From Rhizomicrobium sp. (lineage in GTDB: Bacteria; Pseudomonadota; Alphaproteobacteria; Micropepsales; Micropepsaceae), in assembly GCA_037200045.1 (NCBI GenBank), contig JBBCHM010000003.1, forward strand, positions 58,975 through 122,974: 64,000 nucleotides of DNA, written 5' to 3'. The position numbers were made by a program, and so were the translations under genes. Under the pieces are notes generated by a model that was not told where the DNA came from, did not search any database, and saw nothing but the letters and a program-made list of their open reading frames with translations. Every line of letters begins with the position of its first letter. Position 1 is the first letter of the stretch. This document shows, piece by piece, positions 50,742-60,229 of the stretch.

Positions 50742-51170
50742 TCAGGGATTATCCTTTTGGGAGTCCAAAGCCGCCAGCGCCGCATCGATCGGCAACAGGA
50801 CGCATTTGTGGCGGGCCGGATGATCGGCCACGCCGTCGAACACCGCATAGGAGTCGAACGGGGCATGCGGCGCGGGCCCGCCCTCCAGCATGGCGCCGAC
50901 CGCGTCGCGCAGGGCCGCGACCTCGTCCCGGCTCATGCCGGGGGCATAGGCGCCCAGCACCGACGCCGAGGCCTGGGTCAGAACGCAGGCCAGGGTGTGA
51001 TGCGCCAGCGCCAGGATGCGGCCGTCCTCCAGCGCGACGTCCATCACCACCTTGTCGCCGCAGGTCGGGTTGTGAGCTGTGGCGGTGCCGCAAGGATCCG
51101 GCAGCCGGCCCGAGCCGGTGGCGTTCGCCGCGAGGCGGAGCACTTCGCGCTTGTAGAGAGGATCGCTCAT
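50742..51170 (-). CDS. NifU-N/IscU-like iron-sulfur scaffold protein
   Basis: A 142-residue protein like the N-terminal domain of NifU/IscU: ATAHNPTCGDKVVMDVALED, HHTLACVLTQASASVLGAYA, ADHPARHKCVLLPIDAALAA. The three Cys of the scaffold (in PTCGD, LACVLTQAS and HKCVLLP) are present. It lies directly after the molybdopterin-binding fusion gene, so it may deliver clusters to the molybdo-flavo-iron-sulfur enzymes encoded nearby. That role is inference. Confidence 0.8.
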   Translation of the reverse strand: MSDPLYKREVLRLAANATGSGRLPDPCGTATAHNPTCGDKVVMDVALEDGRILALAHHTLACVLTQASASVLGAYAPGMSRDEVAALRDAVGAMLEGGPAPHAPFDSYAVFDGVADHPARHKCVLLPIDAALAALDSQKDNP

Positions 51171-51171
51171 C

Positions 51172-52794
51172 TTATCGGCTTACCGCTTCGCTGCTTGAGG
51201 CCTTGTACGCCCGCAGCGCCTCGGGCGTATCGATATCGGTGAGCGGCGCGTCGTCGCCGGCCTCGACCTCGCACACCAGTTCGGCGTACTGACCGATGAG
51301 TTGACGGGCGCCAACATCGCCCTCGATTGCCAGCATTTCCGGGAAAAACCGCCGCGCCCACAGCACCGGATTGCCCCGCTTGCCGTGCCGGGTCGCGACG
51401 CAGATGGCGCGGTCCTCCGATGGATCGAACGACGCGATCAGCTTGTCGATCAGGCCCGAAGAGACGCCGGGCATGTCGCCCAGGAGCACGACGGCGCCAT
51501 CGCAATCCTCGGGCAGCACCCTCAGGCCGCACTTCAGCGACGCGCTCAAACCCTTTGAATAGTCAGGATTGTCGACGAAGAGGGGCGCAAGAGGGGAAAG
51601 CGCCTGGCGCACCGTCTCGCCCGCATGGCCGGTCACCACCACGACCGGCGCCGCGGCGCTGCCCAGCGCCGCCTCGACCGCGTGGCGGATCAAGGGCTTG
51701 CCGTCCACTTCTGCCAGGAGCTTGTTGGACCCCATGCGCGACGACAGCCCGGCGGCCAGCACGATGGCCGCGATCCTGGGCAGGCGCGGAAATTCGGCGG
51801 GCGTCTCGTCGCGCGGCTGCGGCCGCGACGGGATCTCGGTCAGGAGGCCGCCGACCCCCATCCCGGCCAGCGCGCGCCGTCCGACCGGCAGGCCGGCCAG
51901 TACCCGCCACAGGACGAAATCGAAGCCGTTGAGCTTGGGCGAGCGGGCGCAGCTCGGCAGGCCGATGACGGTGCGCCCGTCCAGGCTGCCGAGCAGCAGC
52001 AGGTTGCCCGGATCGACCGGCATGCCGAAATGGCTGACCGTGCCGCCGGCCGCTTCGATCGCGGCCGGGATGACATCGCGCCGGTCGGTGATGGCGCTGG
52101 CGCCAAAGACCAGGATCGGGTCGGCATCGGCAACCTCCGCGAGGACGGCGGTCAGCGCTTCCGTCTCATGCGCCACCCGGCGCTCCCAGGCCAGGGTCGA
52201 GCCCAGCGCCGCCAGCCGCTCCGCGATGGCGGTGCGGTTCTTGTCGAGCAGCGACGGCCTGGTGCCCGGCAGGACGGTGGAGATCAGGGCGGCGCGATGG
52301 GCGGTGAAGGGATGGACGCGCACGGGGGCCGCTTCCAGAAGCTGTTCCGCCGCCTGTACCGCCGCACCCGGCGCGGCGAAGGGAATGATCTTGACCGTCG
52401 CCACCATCTGGCCCTTCGCGACCCGCGAGAACGGGGCGACGGTGGCCAGCGTCACCGCCTCGTCGATCGCGTTCAGCGCCTCGACCGTGGCGGCATCGAC
52501 CGCCGCGACGCCGTCGCTGAGCGCGTAAAGGTTCACCCGTCCGGTGAAGGCCGCGCCGATCCGCACCCCGGCGCCACCGGCCCGTGCCGCGATCCGCGAC
52601 GCCGCCGCATCCTCGCCGACATCGCCGCGCTCCAGCCGTGCGACGGCGACCGTGGCGATGCCGGCCTCGGCGATGGCGGCGAGATCGCCGCCGGAAAGGA
52701 CCCGGCCTTTCTTGAAACGTTTGTCGCCCGCGCGCACGCCATGCGCGAGAATGGCGCCCTCGGCCTCGACCACGGGAATGAACGTGAATTGCAT
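51172..52794 (-). CDS. Molybdopterin-binding / NTP-transferase fusion (MocA/MobA-like)
   Basis: A 540-residue two-domain protein. The N-terminal 330 residues resemble MoaB/MogA/MoeA-type molybdopterin-binding proteins (ILAHGVRAGDKRFKKGRVLS, VFGASAITDRRDVIPAAIEA, GMPVDPGNLLLLGSLDGRTV). The C-terminal part is a MobA/MocA nucleotidyltransferase: AIVLAAGLSSRMGSNKLLAE, VVVVTGHAGETVRQAL, GAVVLLGDMPGVSSGLIDKL. This fusion is known beside xanthine/CO-dehydrogenase-type genes and probably makes molybdenum cytosine dinucleotide for them. It is followed one base later by the NifU-like gene and is 9 bases after the histidine kinase. Confidence 0.88.
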   Translation of the reverse strand: MQFTFIPVVEAEGAILAHGVRAGDKRFKKGRVLSGGDLAAIAEAGIATVAVARLERGDVGEDAAASRIAARAGGAGVRIGAAFTGRVNLYALSDGVAAVDAATVEALNAIDEAVTLATVAPFSRVAKGQMVATVKIIPFAAPGAAVQAAEQLLEAAPVRVHPFTAHRAALISTVLPGTRPSLLDKNRTAIAERLAALGSTLAWERRVAHETEALTAVLAEVADADPILVFGASAITDRRDVIPAAIEAAGGTVSHFGMPVDPGNLLLLGSLDGRTVIGLPSCARSPKLNGFDFVLWRVLAGLPVGRRALAGMGVGGLLTEIPSRPQPRDETPAEFPRLPRIAAIVLAAGLSSRMGSNKLLAEVDGKPLIRHAVEAALGSAAAPVVVVTGHAGETVRQALSPLAPLFVDNPDYSKGLSASLKCGLRVLPEDCDGAVVLLGDMPGVSSGLIDKLIASFDPSEDRAICVATRHGKRGNPVLWARRFFPEMLAIEGDVGARQLIGQYAELVCEVEAGDDAPLTDIDTPEALRAYKASSSEAVSR

Positions 52795-52803
52795 CGCGTA
52801 AGT

Positions 52804-54189
52804 TTAGCTCTTCTCACCCGCCAAGGGGGAGGGGGCGCACGCCGCCAAGCCTTCGCGCGGCAGGCTGAGACGGGCCCGCAGGCCGCCTTCGGGACGGTTC
52901 TCCAGCGTCACGCCGCCGCCATGGCCGTGCGCGATGGCCTTGACGAGCGTCAGACCCAGCCCGGTTCCGCCGGTGTCGGTGTTGCGCGAGCTCTCCAGCC
53001 GCACGAAGGGCTCGAACACGCGGGCCTGCTCGCCGTCGGGAATGCCCGGCCCTTCGTCCTCGACGAGGATCTCATAGGCGGCCGGTGTTTCGGTCATGTG
53101 CACTTCGGCGCGGCGGCCATAGGCGACCGCGTTCTCGACGAGGTTGCGCACGGCGCGGCGGATCTCGTCCGGGCGGCAGGCCAGCGGCGCGGGCCCGTGC
53201 GCGTTCCAGGTCACCGGCTCTCCCAGATCGTCGAGATCGGCGCACAGGCTTTCGACCAGGGCCGACAGGTCGATATTGCGCTTGGTCTCGCCGCCGGCGC
53301 CGCGCGCCGCCGACAGCACGGACTCGGTGAGCGCCTGCAGCTCCGCCAGATTGGTCTCCAGCCGCTCGCGCAGCTCGTCGTCGGCGATGAATTCCAGGTT
53401 GATCCGCATCGCGGTGATCGGCGTGCGCAGATCGTGGCCGACAGCCGAGAGCAATTGCCGCTGGCTCTCCATGGTGCGCGTGACGCGGTCGGTCATGGCG
53501 TTGAAGGCGACGGCCGCGTTGCGCACGTCGTCGGGGCCTTCTTCCGGCACGCGCGGCGCCTTGCCGCCGCCGGCCGCGACCGAGGCGGCGGCCGCCAGCG
53601 CGGTCAGCGGATAGGCGACGCGGCTGGAGATATAGGCCGCCGCGGCCGAGGCCACGAAGATCGCCATGCAGGCCGCGATGATGATCTCGGTCGGCCAGGG
53701 CGGCGCGGGCTGGCGGTAGAAGGTCGCGATAAGCTGGGTGCCGCGGACCACCGGCAGGGTGAACTGGAGGGCGGGACCGGGCGGGCGGTGCGGCCGGGCG
53801 CGTCCGTCCTCCGGCGGCGCGCCGATGATGCGCTCGACCGAAATCGGCAGCTTCGCCTTGTCGTCCGGCAACAGGTCCCGCAGACGGTTGGCGAGCTTGG
53901 TCTCGTCGTCGTCCATGGCAAGCTGCGCGGCCTTGCCGTGGTGCAGCGTGAACGTCCAGAAGCCGGAGCTCATCGCGTTGGCGGCGGCGTCGCGCGATTT
54001 GGCCGGGATCGCCGCCAGCAGGGTCGACATCGAGGCCGAGCGGTCGAGCACGCGCTCGTCGAGATCGCGCTCGCTCATGCGCTCGCTGCCGAGCTGGAAC
54101 CACGCCGCGACGGCGAGATTGGAGATCAGCACCGCCGCCGCGGTGACGACGATGAGCTGCACTCCCAGCGTACGCGGCCACAATCTCAT
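52804..54189 (-). CDS. Sensor histidine kinase (EnvZ/OmpB-like)
   Basis: A 461-residue inner-membrane kinase: TM1 GVQLIVVTAAAVLISNLAVA, a periplasmic domain of about 130 residues, TM2 EIIIAACMAIFVASAAAAYI, HAMP, then H-box RQLLSAVGHDLRTPITAMRI (His near residue 248), N-box VRNLVENAVAYGRRAEV, G-boxes EDEGPGIPDGEQARVFEPFV and DTGGTGLGLTLVKAIAHGHG. The C-terminal tail CAPSPLAGEKS looks repeat-derived. Its ATG overlaps the regulator stop. Signal unknown. Confidence 0.92.
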   Translation of the reverse strand: MRLWPRTLGVQLIVVTAAAVLISNLAVAAWFQLGSERMSERDLDERVLDRSASMSTLLAAIPAKSRDAAANAMSSGFWTFTLHHGKAAQLAMDDDETKLANRLRDLLPDDKAKLPISVERIIGAPPEDGRARPHRPPGPALQFTLPVVRGTQLIATFYRQPAPPWPTEIIIAACMAIFVASAAAAYISSRVAYPLTALAAAASVAAGGGKAPRVPEEGPDDVRNAAVAFNAMTDRVTRTMESQRQLLSAVGHDLRTPITAMRINLEFIADDELRERLETNLAELQALTESVLSAARGAGGETKRNIDLSALVESLCADLDDLGEPVTWNAHGPAPLACRPDEIRRAVRNLVENAVAYGRRAEVHMTETPAAYEILVEDEGPGIPDGEQARVFEPFVRLESSRNTDTGGTGLGLTLVKAIAHGHGGGVTLENRPEGGLRARLSLPREGLAACAPSPLAGEKS

Positions 54190-54914
54190 TGCACTTCCGG
54201 ATCCAGCGCGAAAATATATCCACCCCCCCACACCGTCTTAATATAGCGCGGATTCTTGGGATCCGGCTCGATCTTCTTGCGCAGCCGGCTGACGTGATTG
54301 TCGATCGAGCGGTCGAACAGATCGGCGTCGCGGCCCTTGGTCAGGTCGAGAAGCTGGTTGCGGGTCAGCGCGATTTTCGGCCGCTCCAGAAGGGCCGTGA
54401 GCAGGCGGAATTCGCCGCTGGAGAGCGGCAGGGCGACGCCGTCGCCGCCGATCAGCTCGCGCTGGCCGGTGTCGAGCAGCCATTCGCCGAAGCGGATGCG
54501 CTCGGCGGCGGGCGGCTTCTGGCGCGGCGGCAGCGCCTGGGTGCGGCGCAGCACGGCGGCGACGCGGGCGATCAGCTCGCGCGGCGAGAACGGCTTGGGG
54601 ATGTAGTCGTCGGCGCCCATTTCGAGCCCGATGATGCGGTCGACCTCCTCGCCGCGGGCGGTGAGCAGGATCACCGGGATCTGCGAGGTCTCGCGGATCG
54701 AGCGGCAGAGCGACAGCCCGTCCTCGCCCGGCATCATGATGTCGAGCACGACGAGATCTATGGCCGAGCCTTTCATCACCTTGCGGGCCGCGACGGCGTC
54801 GGCGGCGGTGGTGGCGCGGTAGCCCTGGTCGCGCAGATAACGCGCCAGGGGCTCTCGAATATCGCGCGCGTCTTCGACCACAAGAATGTGCGGCTTGGTC
54901 TCTTCCTTGATCAT
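54186..54914 (-). CDS. OmpR-family response regulator
   Basis: A 242-residue regulator: HILVVEDARDIREPLARYLR, phospho-acceptor Asp in LVVLDIMMPGEDGLSLCRSI near residue 57, MGADDYIPKPFSPRELIARV, then a winged-helix DNA-binding domain (LPLSSGEFRLLTALLERPKI, RSIDNHVSRLRKKIEPDPKN, YIKTVWGGGYIFAL). It partners the kinase that follows. ATG 54914. The EF-hand gene starts divergently 162 bases away and may be a target. Confidence 0.94.
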   Translation of the reverse strand: MIKEETKPHILVVEDARDIREPLARYLRDQGYRATTAADAVAARKVMKGSAIDLVVLDIMMPGEDGLSLCRSIRETSQIPVILLTARGEEVDRIIGLEMGADDYIPKPFSPRELIARVAAVLRRTQALPPRQKPPAAERIRFGEWLLDTGQRELIGGDGVALPLSSGEFRLLTALLERPKIALTRNQLLDLTKGRDADLFDRSIDNHVSRLRKKIEPDPKNPRYIKTVWGGGYIFALDPEVQ

Positions 54915-55076
54915 GGGGGCAATCTGGTCCTTCGGGCCGGCTGCTGCAAACCCGGTCTTGGCAAAGTTTGCACCTGTCACGCTGGCGGTACACTTTGCGA
55001 CGATCACGTTTTGTTCTGGCACAATTCAGGCAAGCCAAAGGGGTTAACTGCCGCCATCCGATTTGGAGAACCCGAT

Positions 55077-56066
55077 ATGACCAGGAACACCAAGATCGCC
55101 CTTCTTCTGGGTGCCGCCGTCGTGATCGGCGGATCGACCCTCGCGTTTGCCCATATGGACGGCCCCACGCCGCCGGACGGTCCGATGCAGGGCCTCCTGC
55201 ATCGCAACAAGCTGTCCGACCGCCTGCTCGGCGAATTCGACGGCAACAAGGACGGCAAGATCACAAGGGCCGAATTCAACAACGAGATCGGCACGCGCTT
55301 CGCCGCCGCCACTCACGGCGCCAAGACGATGACCGAGGACCAGTTCATCGCCATCCACCAGGCCGAATTCCAGCAGCACACCGCCGAGATGTTCCACCGC
55401 CTGGATTGGAACGGCGACGGCAAGCTGACGCTGGAGGAGTTCGAGGCGCCGCAGCGGGCGCATTTCCAGATGATGGACCGTGACGGCAGCGGCACGGTGT
55501 CGTGCCGGCCGGTGATGCATGCCGATTTCCGGCCCGATGCTCCGCCGCCGCCGCCGCCCGCCGGCGATGGCGACAGTTCGGCGCATGGCGGCTGGGGCCG
55601 CTTCGGCGAGCGCGGCCACGGCTTCGGCCATCGCGGTTTCGGCGGGCACGGCTTCGGAGGCAGGGGCGGTTTCGGCCGCGCCGCGTTCTGCGGCGAGAGC
55701 GATGCGAGCCACGACGGCAAGGTCACCCGCGCCGAGTTCGACGCGATCATGACCAAACATTTCCAGACCGCCACCAATGGCGCGCCGTTCCTGACGCTGA
55801 CGGCGTTCACGGCGGATATGTCGGTGCGCTACCGCGAGATGAACGACAAGATGTTCAAGCGGCTGGACAAGGACGGCGACGGCAAGCTGACGATGGCGGA
55901 ATTCGCCGCGCCGCCGCTCAGGATGTTCGACCGAATGGACCGCAACCATGATGGCGTGATCACCGCCGACGAGATGCGCCCGCATTTCCACGGCCATGGC
56001 GGCTGGGGACACGGACGCGGCGACCACGGCGACGACCACGCCCCGCCAAACGGTGGGGACGAGTAA
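55077..56066 (+). CDS. Exported EF-hand protein with Gly/His-rich centre
   Basis: A 329-residue protein with signal peptide KIALLLGAAVVIGGSTLAFA. Canonical or near-canonical calcium loops: DGNKDGKITRAEF, DWNGDGKLTLEEF, DRDGSGTVSC, DKDGDGKLTMAEF, DRNHDGVITADEM; a weaker one, SDASHDGKVTRAEF. Between about 155 and 205 is a Pro and Gly/Phe/His-rich section (GHGFGHRGFGGHGFGGRGGF), and the end is His/Gly-rich. It probably binds calcium, or other metals, in the periplasm. It is divergent from the two-component system, which could sense or regulate it. Confidence 0.8.
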   Translation: MTRNTKIALLLGAAVVIGGSTLAFAHMDGPTPPDGPMQGLLHRNKLSDRLLGEFDGNKDGKITRAEFNNEIGTRFAAATHGAKTMTEDQFIAIHQAEFQQHTAEMFHRLDWNGDGKLTLEEFEAPQRAHFQMMDRDGSGTVSCRPVMHADFRPDAPPPPPPAGDGDSSAHGGWGRFGERGHGFGHRGFGGHGFGGRGGFGRAAFCGESDASHDGKVTRAEFDAIMTKHFQTATNGAPFLTLTAFTADMSVRYREMNDKMFKRLDKDGDGKLTMAEFAAPPLRMFDRMDRNHDGVITADEMRPHFHGHGGWGHGRGDHGDDHAPPNGGDE

Positions 56067-56071
56067 ACTTC

Positions 56072-56101
56072 TTTCCTCCCCCGCGTTTGCGGGGGAGGAA
56101 A
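56072..56101 (+). repeat. Perfect inverted repeat between convergent genes
   Basis: TTTCCTCCCCCGC / GCGGGGGAGGAAA with a gttt loop: 13-bp perfect stem in the 38-base gap between the EF-hand gene and xdhC. There is no T tract on either side, so it may be a bidirectional terminator-like hairpin or a dispersed palindrome rather than a classic terminator. Confidence 0.6.
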
Positions 56102-56104
56102 CGT

Positions 56105-56781
56105 TCACCGCCTCTCGCCCCGCAGCACCAGCGTCATCTCCGCCAATATCGACACCGCGATCTCGGCGGGGCTCTTGGCGCCGATGTTCAGCCCCACCGG
56201 CCCGTGGATGCGGGCGAGCGCCGCGTCGTTGAAGCCGGCCGCCTTCATCCGCGCGGCGCGCGCCGCCTGGGTCTTCTTCGAGCCCAGCGTGCCGATATAG
56301 AAACAGTCCGACGTCAGCGCCGCGATCAGGCCCGGATCGTCGATCTTGGGATCGTGGCTCAGGAAGACGATGGCGCTGCGCGGTCCGAGCGGCGCTTTGG
56401 CCAGCGCCTCGTCCGGCCAGTCATGTGAGATGACGACGCCAGGAAACCGCGCCGGCGTCGCAAAGGCGGTGCGCGGGTCGATGACGCGCACGTCGTAACC
56501 CGCCTCCCGCGCCATGACGACCAGCGGCTGGGCGATATGCACCGCGCCGACGATGACGAGGTCGAGCGGCGGATTGAACACGGCGAGGAACCAGCTCCGC
56601 CCCTCGATCTGCGCCGGACCCGAAGTGTCGGCCCGCGCCGCGCCGGCGGCGGCAAGGCCCAGCGGCGAGGTATCCCTCGCCGGATCGATCAAGGTTTCGT
56701 CGCCGCTTTCAAGATCAATGGCGCGCACGATAGCGCGGCCCGCGCGGCGGGCGTCATTGATCGTCTGGAGCGTTTCGCGTT

Positions 56782-56785
<4 letters not shown>
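56105..56785 (-). CDS. XdhC/CoxI family protein, C-terminal Rossmann half
   Basis: A 226-residue protein starting GTG 56785: ETLQTINDARRAGRAIVRAI, LDLVIVGAVHIAQPLVVMAR, YDVRVIDPRTAFATPARFPG, AIVFLSHDPKIDDPGLIAAL, CFYIGTLGSKKTQAARAARM, GLNIGAKSPAEIAVSILAEM. These are XdhC motifs: the Rossmann domain that binds or sulfurylates the molybdenum cofactor before insertion. The start overlaps the N-terminal-half gene (GTGA). Confidence 0.9.
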
Positions 56786-57111
<326 letters not shown>

Positions 57112-57123
57112 CGGTTTTGCGGC

Positions 57124-57920
57124 CTAGGCCGCCTCCGCCACCGCGCGCTTGGCCATCACGGTCACGAGATTGGCGCGATATTCGGCCGAACCGTGGATGT
57201 CGGAATTCAATCCGCTCGCATCCACCGCGATCTTCGCCACCGCGTCGGGCGTGAAGCTCCTGGCCAGCGCCGCTTCCATCTGCGGCACGCGAAACACGCC
57301 GGGCCCCGCGCCCGTCACCGCGACACGGATGCCGTCCGCAAATTTCGCGACGAACACGCCGGCCATCGCGTAGCGCGAGGCGGGGTTGGCGAATTTCTTG
57401 TAGGCGGCCTTCTGCGGCACCGGGAAGGATATCTCGGTGACGATCTCGCCGTCCTCCAGCGCGGTGGTGAACATGCCCTGGAAGAAATCGTCGGCGGCGA
57501 TGCCGCGCCGGTTGGTCTTGACCGTGGCGCCGAGGCCGAGCACCGCGGCCGGATAGTCCGCCGCCGGATCGTTGTTGGCGACCGAGCCGCCCAGCGTTCC
57601 CTTGTGGCGCACCGCCGGATCGCCGATCACGCTCGCGAGATGGGTGAGGGCAGGAATGGCTTTCGCCACCTCCTTCGAACTGGCGACCTCGCAATGCGTC
57701 GTCGCCGCGCCGATGGCGACGGCGCCGCCGCTCACGCGGATATAATTCAATTCCTCGATGCCGGAGATGTCGATCAGGTCCGACGGATTGGCGAGCCGCA
57801 TCTTCATCGCCGCGATCAGCGTCTGTCCGCCGGCCAGCAGCTTGCCTTCCGGCGCGGACGCCAGCAGCGCCACCGCGTCGTCGACCGATTTCGCGCGGCT
57901 GTAGGTGAAGGGATAGGGGA

Positions 57921-57924
<4 letters not shown>
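57124..57924 (-). CDS. coxM: FAD-binding medium subunit of a molybdenum hydroxylase
   Basis: A 266-residue CoxM/XdhB-type subunit: FTYSRAKSVDDAVALLASAP, GKLLAGGQTLIAAMKMRLAN, VAIGAATTHCEVASSKEVAK, ASVIGDPAVRHKGTLGGSVA, NNDPAADYPAAVLGLGATVK: the FAD-binding motifs (AGGQ, TLGGSVANNDPAAD). It should pass electrons from the molybdenum and iron-sulfur subunits. Overlaps coxS by ATGA. Confidence 0.92.
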
Positions 57925-58406
<482 letters not shown>

Positions 58407-58501
58407 ATCAATTCCTTCGATATCGGACGTGCGGCGGAGTCTCGGGCGCGCGACGCGCGGCGTCAAGCGCTGCTATAGTGAGCCAGGATCGGGAGTGCCG
58501 C

Positions 58502-58804
58502 ATGCCCATCATATCCGTCCATATCGCCGCCGGCCGGCCGCTGGAGAAGCGCCGCAGGCTGGCCGAAGCCATCACCGACGCCGTCACCGAGATCCTCGAA
58601 ACCGAGCGCGCCGCAACGCAGGTGCTTATCCACGAGCACGACAAGGACAACTGGGCGATCGGCGGCGAGCTCCTCAGCGAACGCCGCGGCGCACCGAAGG
58701 ATTCGCTGCCCGATCTCGACGCGCTGTTCCGCAAGCCGGCGGAAAAACCGGCGCCTAAGCCGCCAGCCCGAAAACCACCAGCAAAATCGCGATCACGGCG
58801 ATAA
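58502..58804 (+). CDS. 4-oxalocrotonate tautomerase-like protein
   Basis: A 100-residue protein beginning PIISVHIAAGRPLEKRRRLA, with N-terminal Pro after Met removal as the catalytic base, then EAITDAVTEILETERAATQV, LIHEHDKDNWAIGGELLSER. Its basic Pro/Lys/Arg tail (APKPPARKPPAKSRSRR) is unusual for this family and overlaps the convergent coxG end by about 50 bases. Possible substrates are enol or keto acids. Confidence 0.85.
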   Translation: MPIISVHIAAGRPLEKRRRLAEAITDAVTEILETERAATQVLIHEHDKDNWAIGGELLSERRGAPKDSLPDLDALFRKPAEKPAPKPPARKPPAKSRSRR

Positions 58805-59384
58805 GCCCGCCGACCCAGATCGCGGGCGACAGGCCCGGCCGCGGTCCCGCCGGCGCGCCGCCATGGGGCGTGGTGGCCGTGCCGCTCGCGCCCGCCGCCA
58901 TCTCCCGGGCCTCCTCGGTCGTCGGATCGGGCGCCAGCACCGGCGCCGTCGCCAGCGCGGCGGCGAATCGCTTGAAGAAATCGTCGGCGATCTGCTTGGC
59001 CGCGCCGTCGATCAGCCGCTGGCCGATCTGCGCCAGCTTGCCGCCGACCGAGGCCGTCGCGGTGTAGCTCAAGACCGTCGAGTCGCCCTGCGGCGTCAGC
59101 ACGACCTCCGCGCCGCCCTTGGCGAAGCCGGCGACGCCGCCCTGGCCCTCGCCGCTCAGGCGGCAGCGATGCGGCGGGTCGAGATCGGAGAGCGCCACCT
59201 TGCCCTTGAACGTCGCGCTCACCGGTCCGATCTTCAGCTTCGCGGTTGCAACGAAGTCCGTCGGACTGGTCTTCTCGATCTGCTCGCAGCCCGGAATGCA
59301 CAGTTTCAGGATGGCCGGATCGTTGATGCCGTCCCAAACCCTCTGCGCGGGTGCGGATATAGTATAGCTTCCCTTGAATTCCAT
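58755..59384 (-). CDS. coxG: CoxG-like SRPBCC protein with C-terminal membrane anchor
   Basis: A 209-residue protein: EFKGSYTISAPAQRVWDGIN, CIPGCEQIEKTSPTDFVATA, LKIGPVSATFKGKVALSDLD, STVLSYTATASVGGKLAQIG, and a final hydrophobic helix WVGGLIAVIAILLVVFGL. CoxG proteins tether carbon-monoxide-dehydrogenase-like enzymes to the membrane through quinone/lipid binding. It lies upstream of coxS on the same strand, with the tautomerase gene between on the other strand. Confidence 0.88.
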   Translation of the reverse strand: MEFKGSYTISAPAQRVWDGINDPAILKLCIPGCEQIEKTSPTDFVATAKLKIGPVSATFKGKVALSDLDPPHRCRLSGEGQGGVAGFAKGGAEVVLTPQGDSTVLSYTATASVGGKLAQIGQRLIDGAAKQIADDFFKRFAAALATAPVLAPDPTTEEAREMAAGASGTATTPHGGAPAGPRPGLSPAIWVGGLIAVIAILLVVFGLAA

Positions 59385-59515
59385 GCCTTACGTTCCCGTA
59401 CCGTCAGCCGTGTTCGCGGTGTCCCATCCCTCAAATAGGGGGGATGCGGCAAGCTTGGCCAAATGACAGATTCAACCCGCGCGAGAACTGTCTAGCGCAA
59501 TTTGGCGTATCTGGC

Positions 59516-60058
59516 ATGGGGCATGACATGGTTGTTGCGGCGGCGATTTCCCAGGAAGGGGCACCCCTGGAGGTCATGGGACTGGTGAAATGGTTCGACC
59601 TCAACAAGGGCTACGGATTCATCCGCCCGTCCAGCGGCGTCGACGGCGACATCCTGTTGCATCAGACCTGCGTGCGGCAATCCGGCTTCAAGGCCGCCTA
59701 TGAGGGCGCCCGCGTCGTCTGCGAGGCGGTGCAGGGGCCGCGCGGCCTGCAGGCTCGGCGGCTGATCTCGCTCGACAATTCGACCGCCCAGGTCGTGCCG
59801 CAGGCGCATCCCAAGCCGTCGCGCTACACCGCCGAGCCGGCGGGCGAGGCGTTCGAGGCGACCGTCAAATGGTTCAACCGCGGCAAGGGCTATGGCTTCG
59901 TGTCGCGCGGCCCGAACACGCCGGACGTCTTCGTCCACATGGAGACGCTGCGCCGCTCCGGCATCCGCGAACTGCGCCAGGGCCAGCGCGTGCAGGTGCG
60001 CACCGGCGCCGGCCCCAAGGGCGAGCTCGCGGCGGAGATCGTCGTCCTCGATCCCTGA
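59516..60058 (+). CDS. Double cold-shock-domain protein
   Basis: A 180-residue protein with two cold-shock domains: GLVKWFDLNKGYGFIRPSSG (first RNP1) and ATVKWFNRGKGYGFVSRGPN (second), each followed by VFVHMETLRR- or ILLHQTCVRQ-type RNP2 and a basic end. The alphaproteobacterial CspD-like layout. It binds RNA/ssDNA. ATG 59516 (GHDMVVAAAISQEG) is chosen; ATG 59528 is possible. Confidence 0.88.
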   Translation: MGHDMVVAAAISQEGAPLEVMGLVKWFDLNKGYGFIRPSSGVDGDILLHQTCVRQSGFKAAYEGARVVCEAVQGPRGLQARRLISLDNSTAQVVPQAHPKPSRYTAEPAGEAFEATVKWFNRGKGYGFVSRGPNTPDVFVHMETLRRSGIRELRQGQRVQVRTGAGPKGELAAEIVVLDP

Positions 60059-60097
60059 GCAGTGCGCGGATTTGTTTTGATCGCCGCCCCCGCATAT

Positions 60098-60182
60098 CGT
60101 CATTGCCCGGCTTGTCTGGGCAATCCAATTTCCTTGTCCGGATCGAGAAAATTGGATCGCCCGCATGAAGCGGGCGATGACG
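60098..60182 (+). repeat. Dispersed palindromic repeat
   Basis: Starts CGTCATTGCCCGGCTTGTCT and ends GAAGCGGGCGATGACG; the ends CGTCAT/ATGACG are inverted, and an inner pair CCAATTTCC / GAAAATTGG also pairs. It belongs to the same class as the unit at 44149-44235. It lies 40 bases after the cold-shock gene and 48 before the next. Confidence 0.7.
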
Positions 60183-60229
60183 CGTTGGCTAGTTGAACCC
60201 GGCAAAGTCCACCAGAGAGCAGCAATCCC

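Noticed and set aside
51625..54246. Plus-strand open frame of 873 codons.
   Set aside because: Antisense to the MocA-like fusion and the histidine kinase, both firmly identified.
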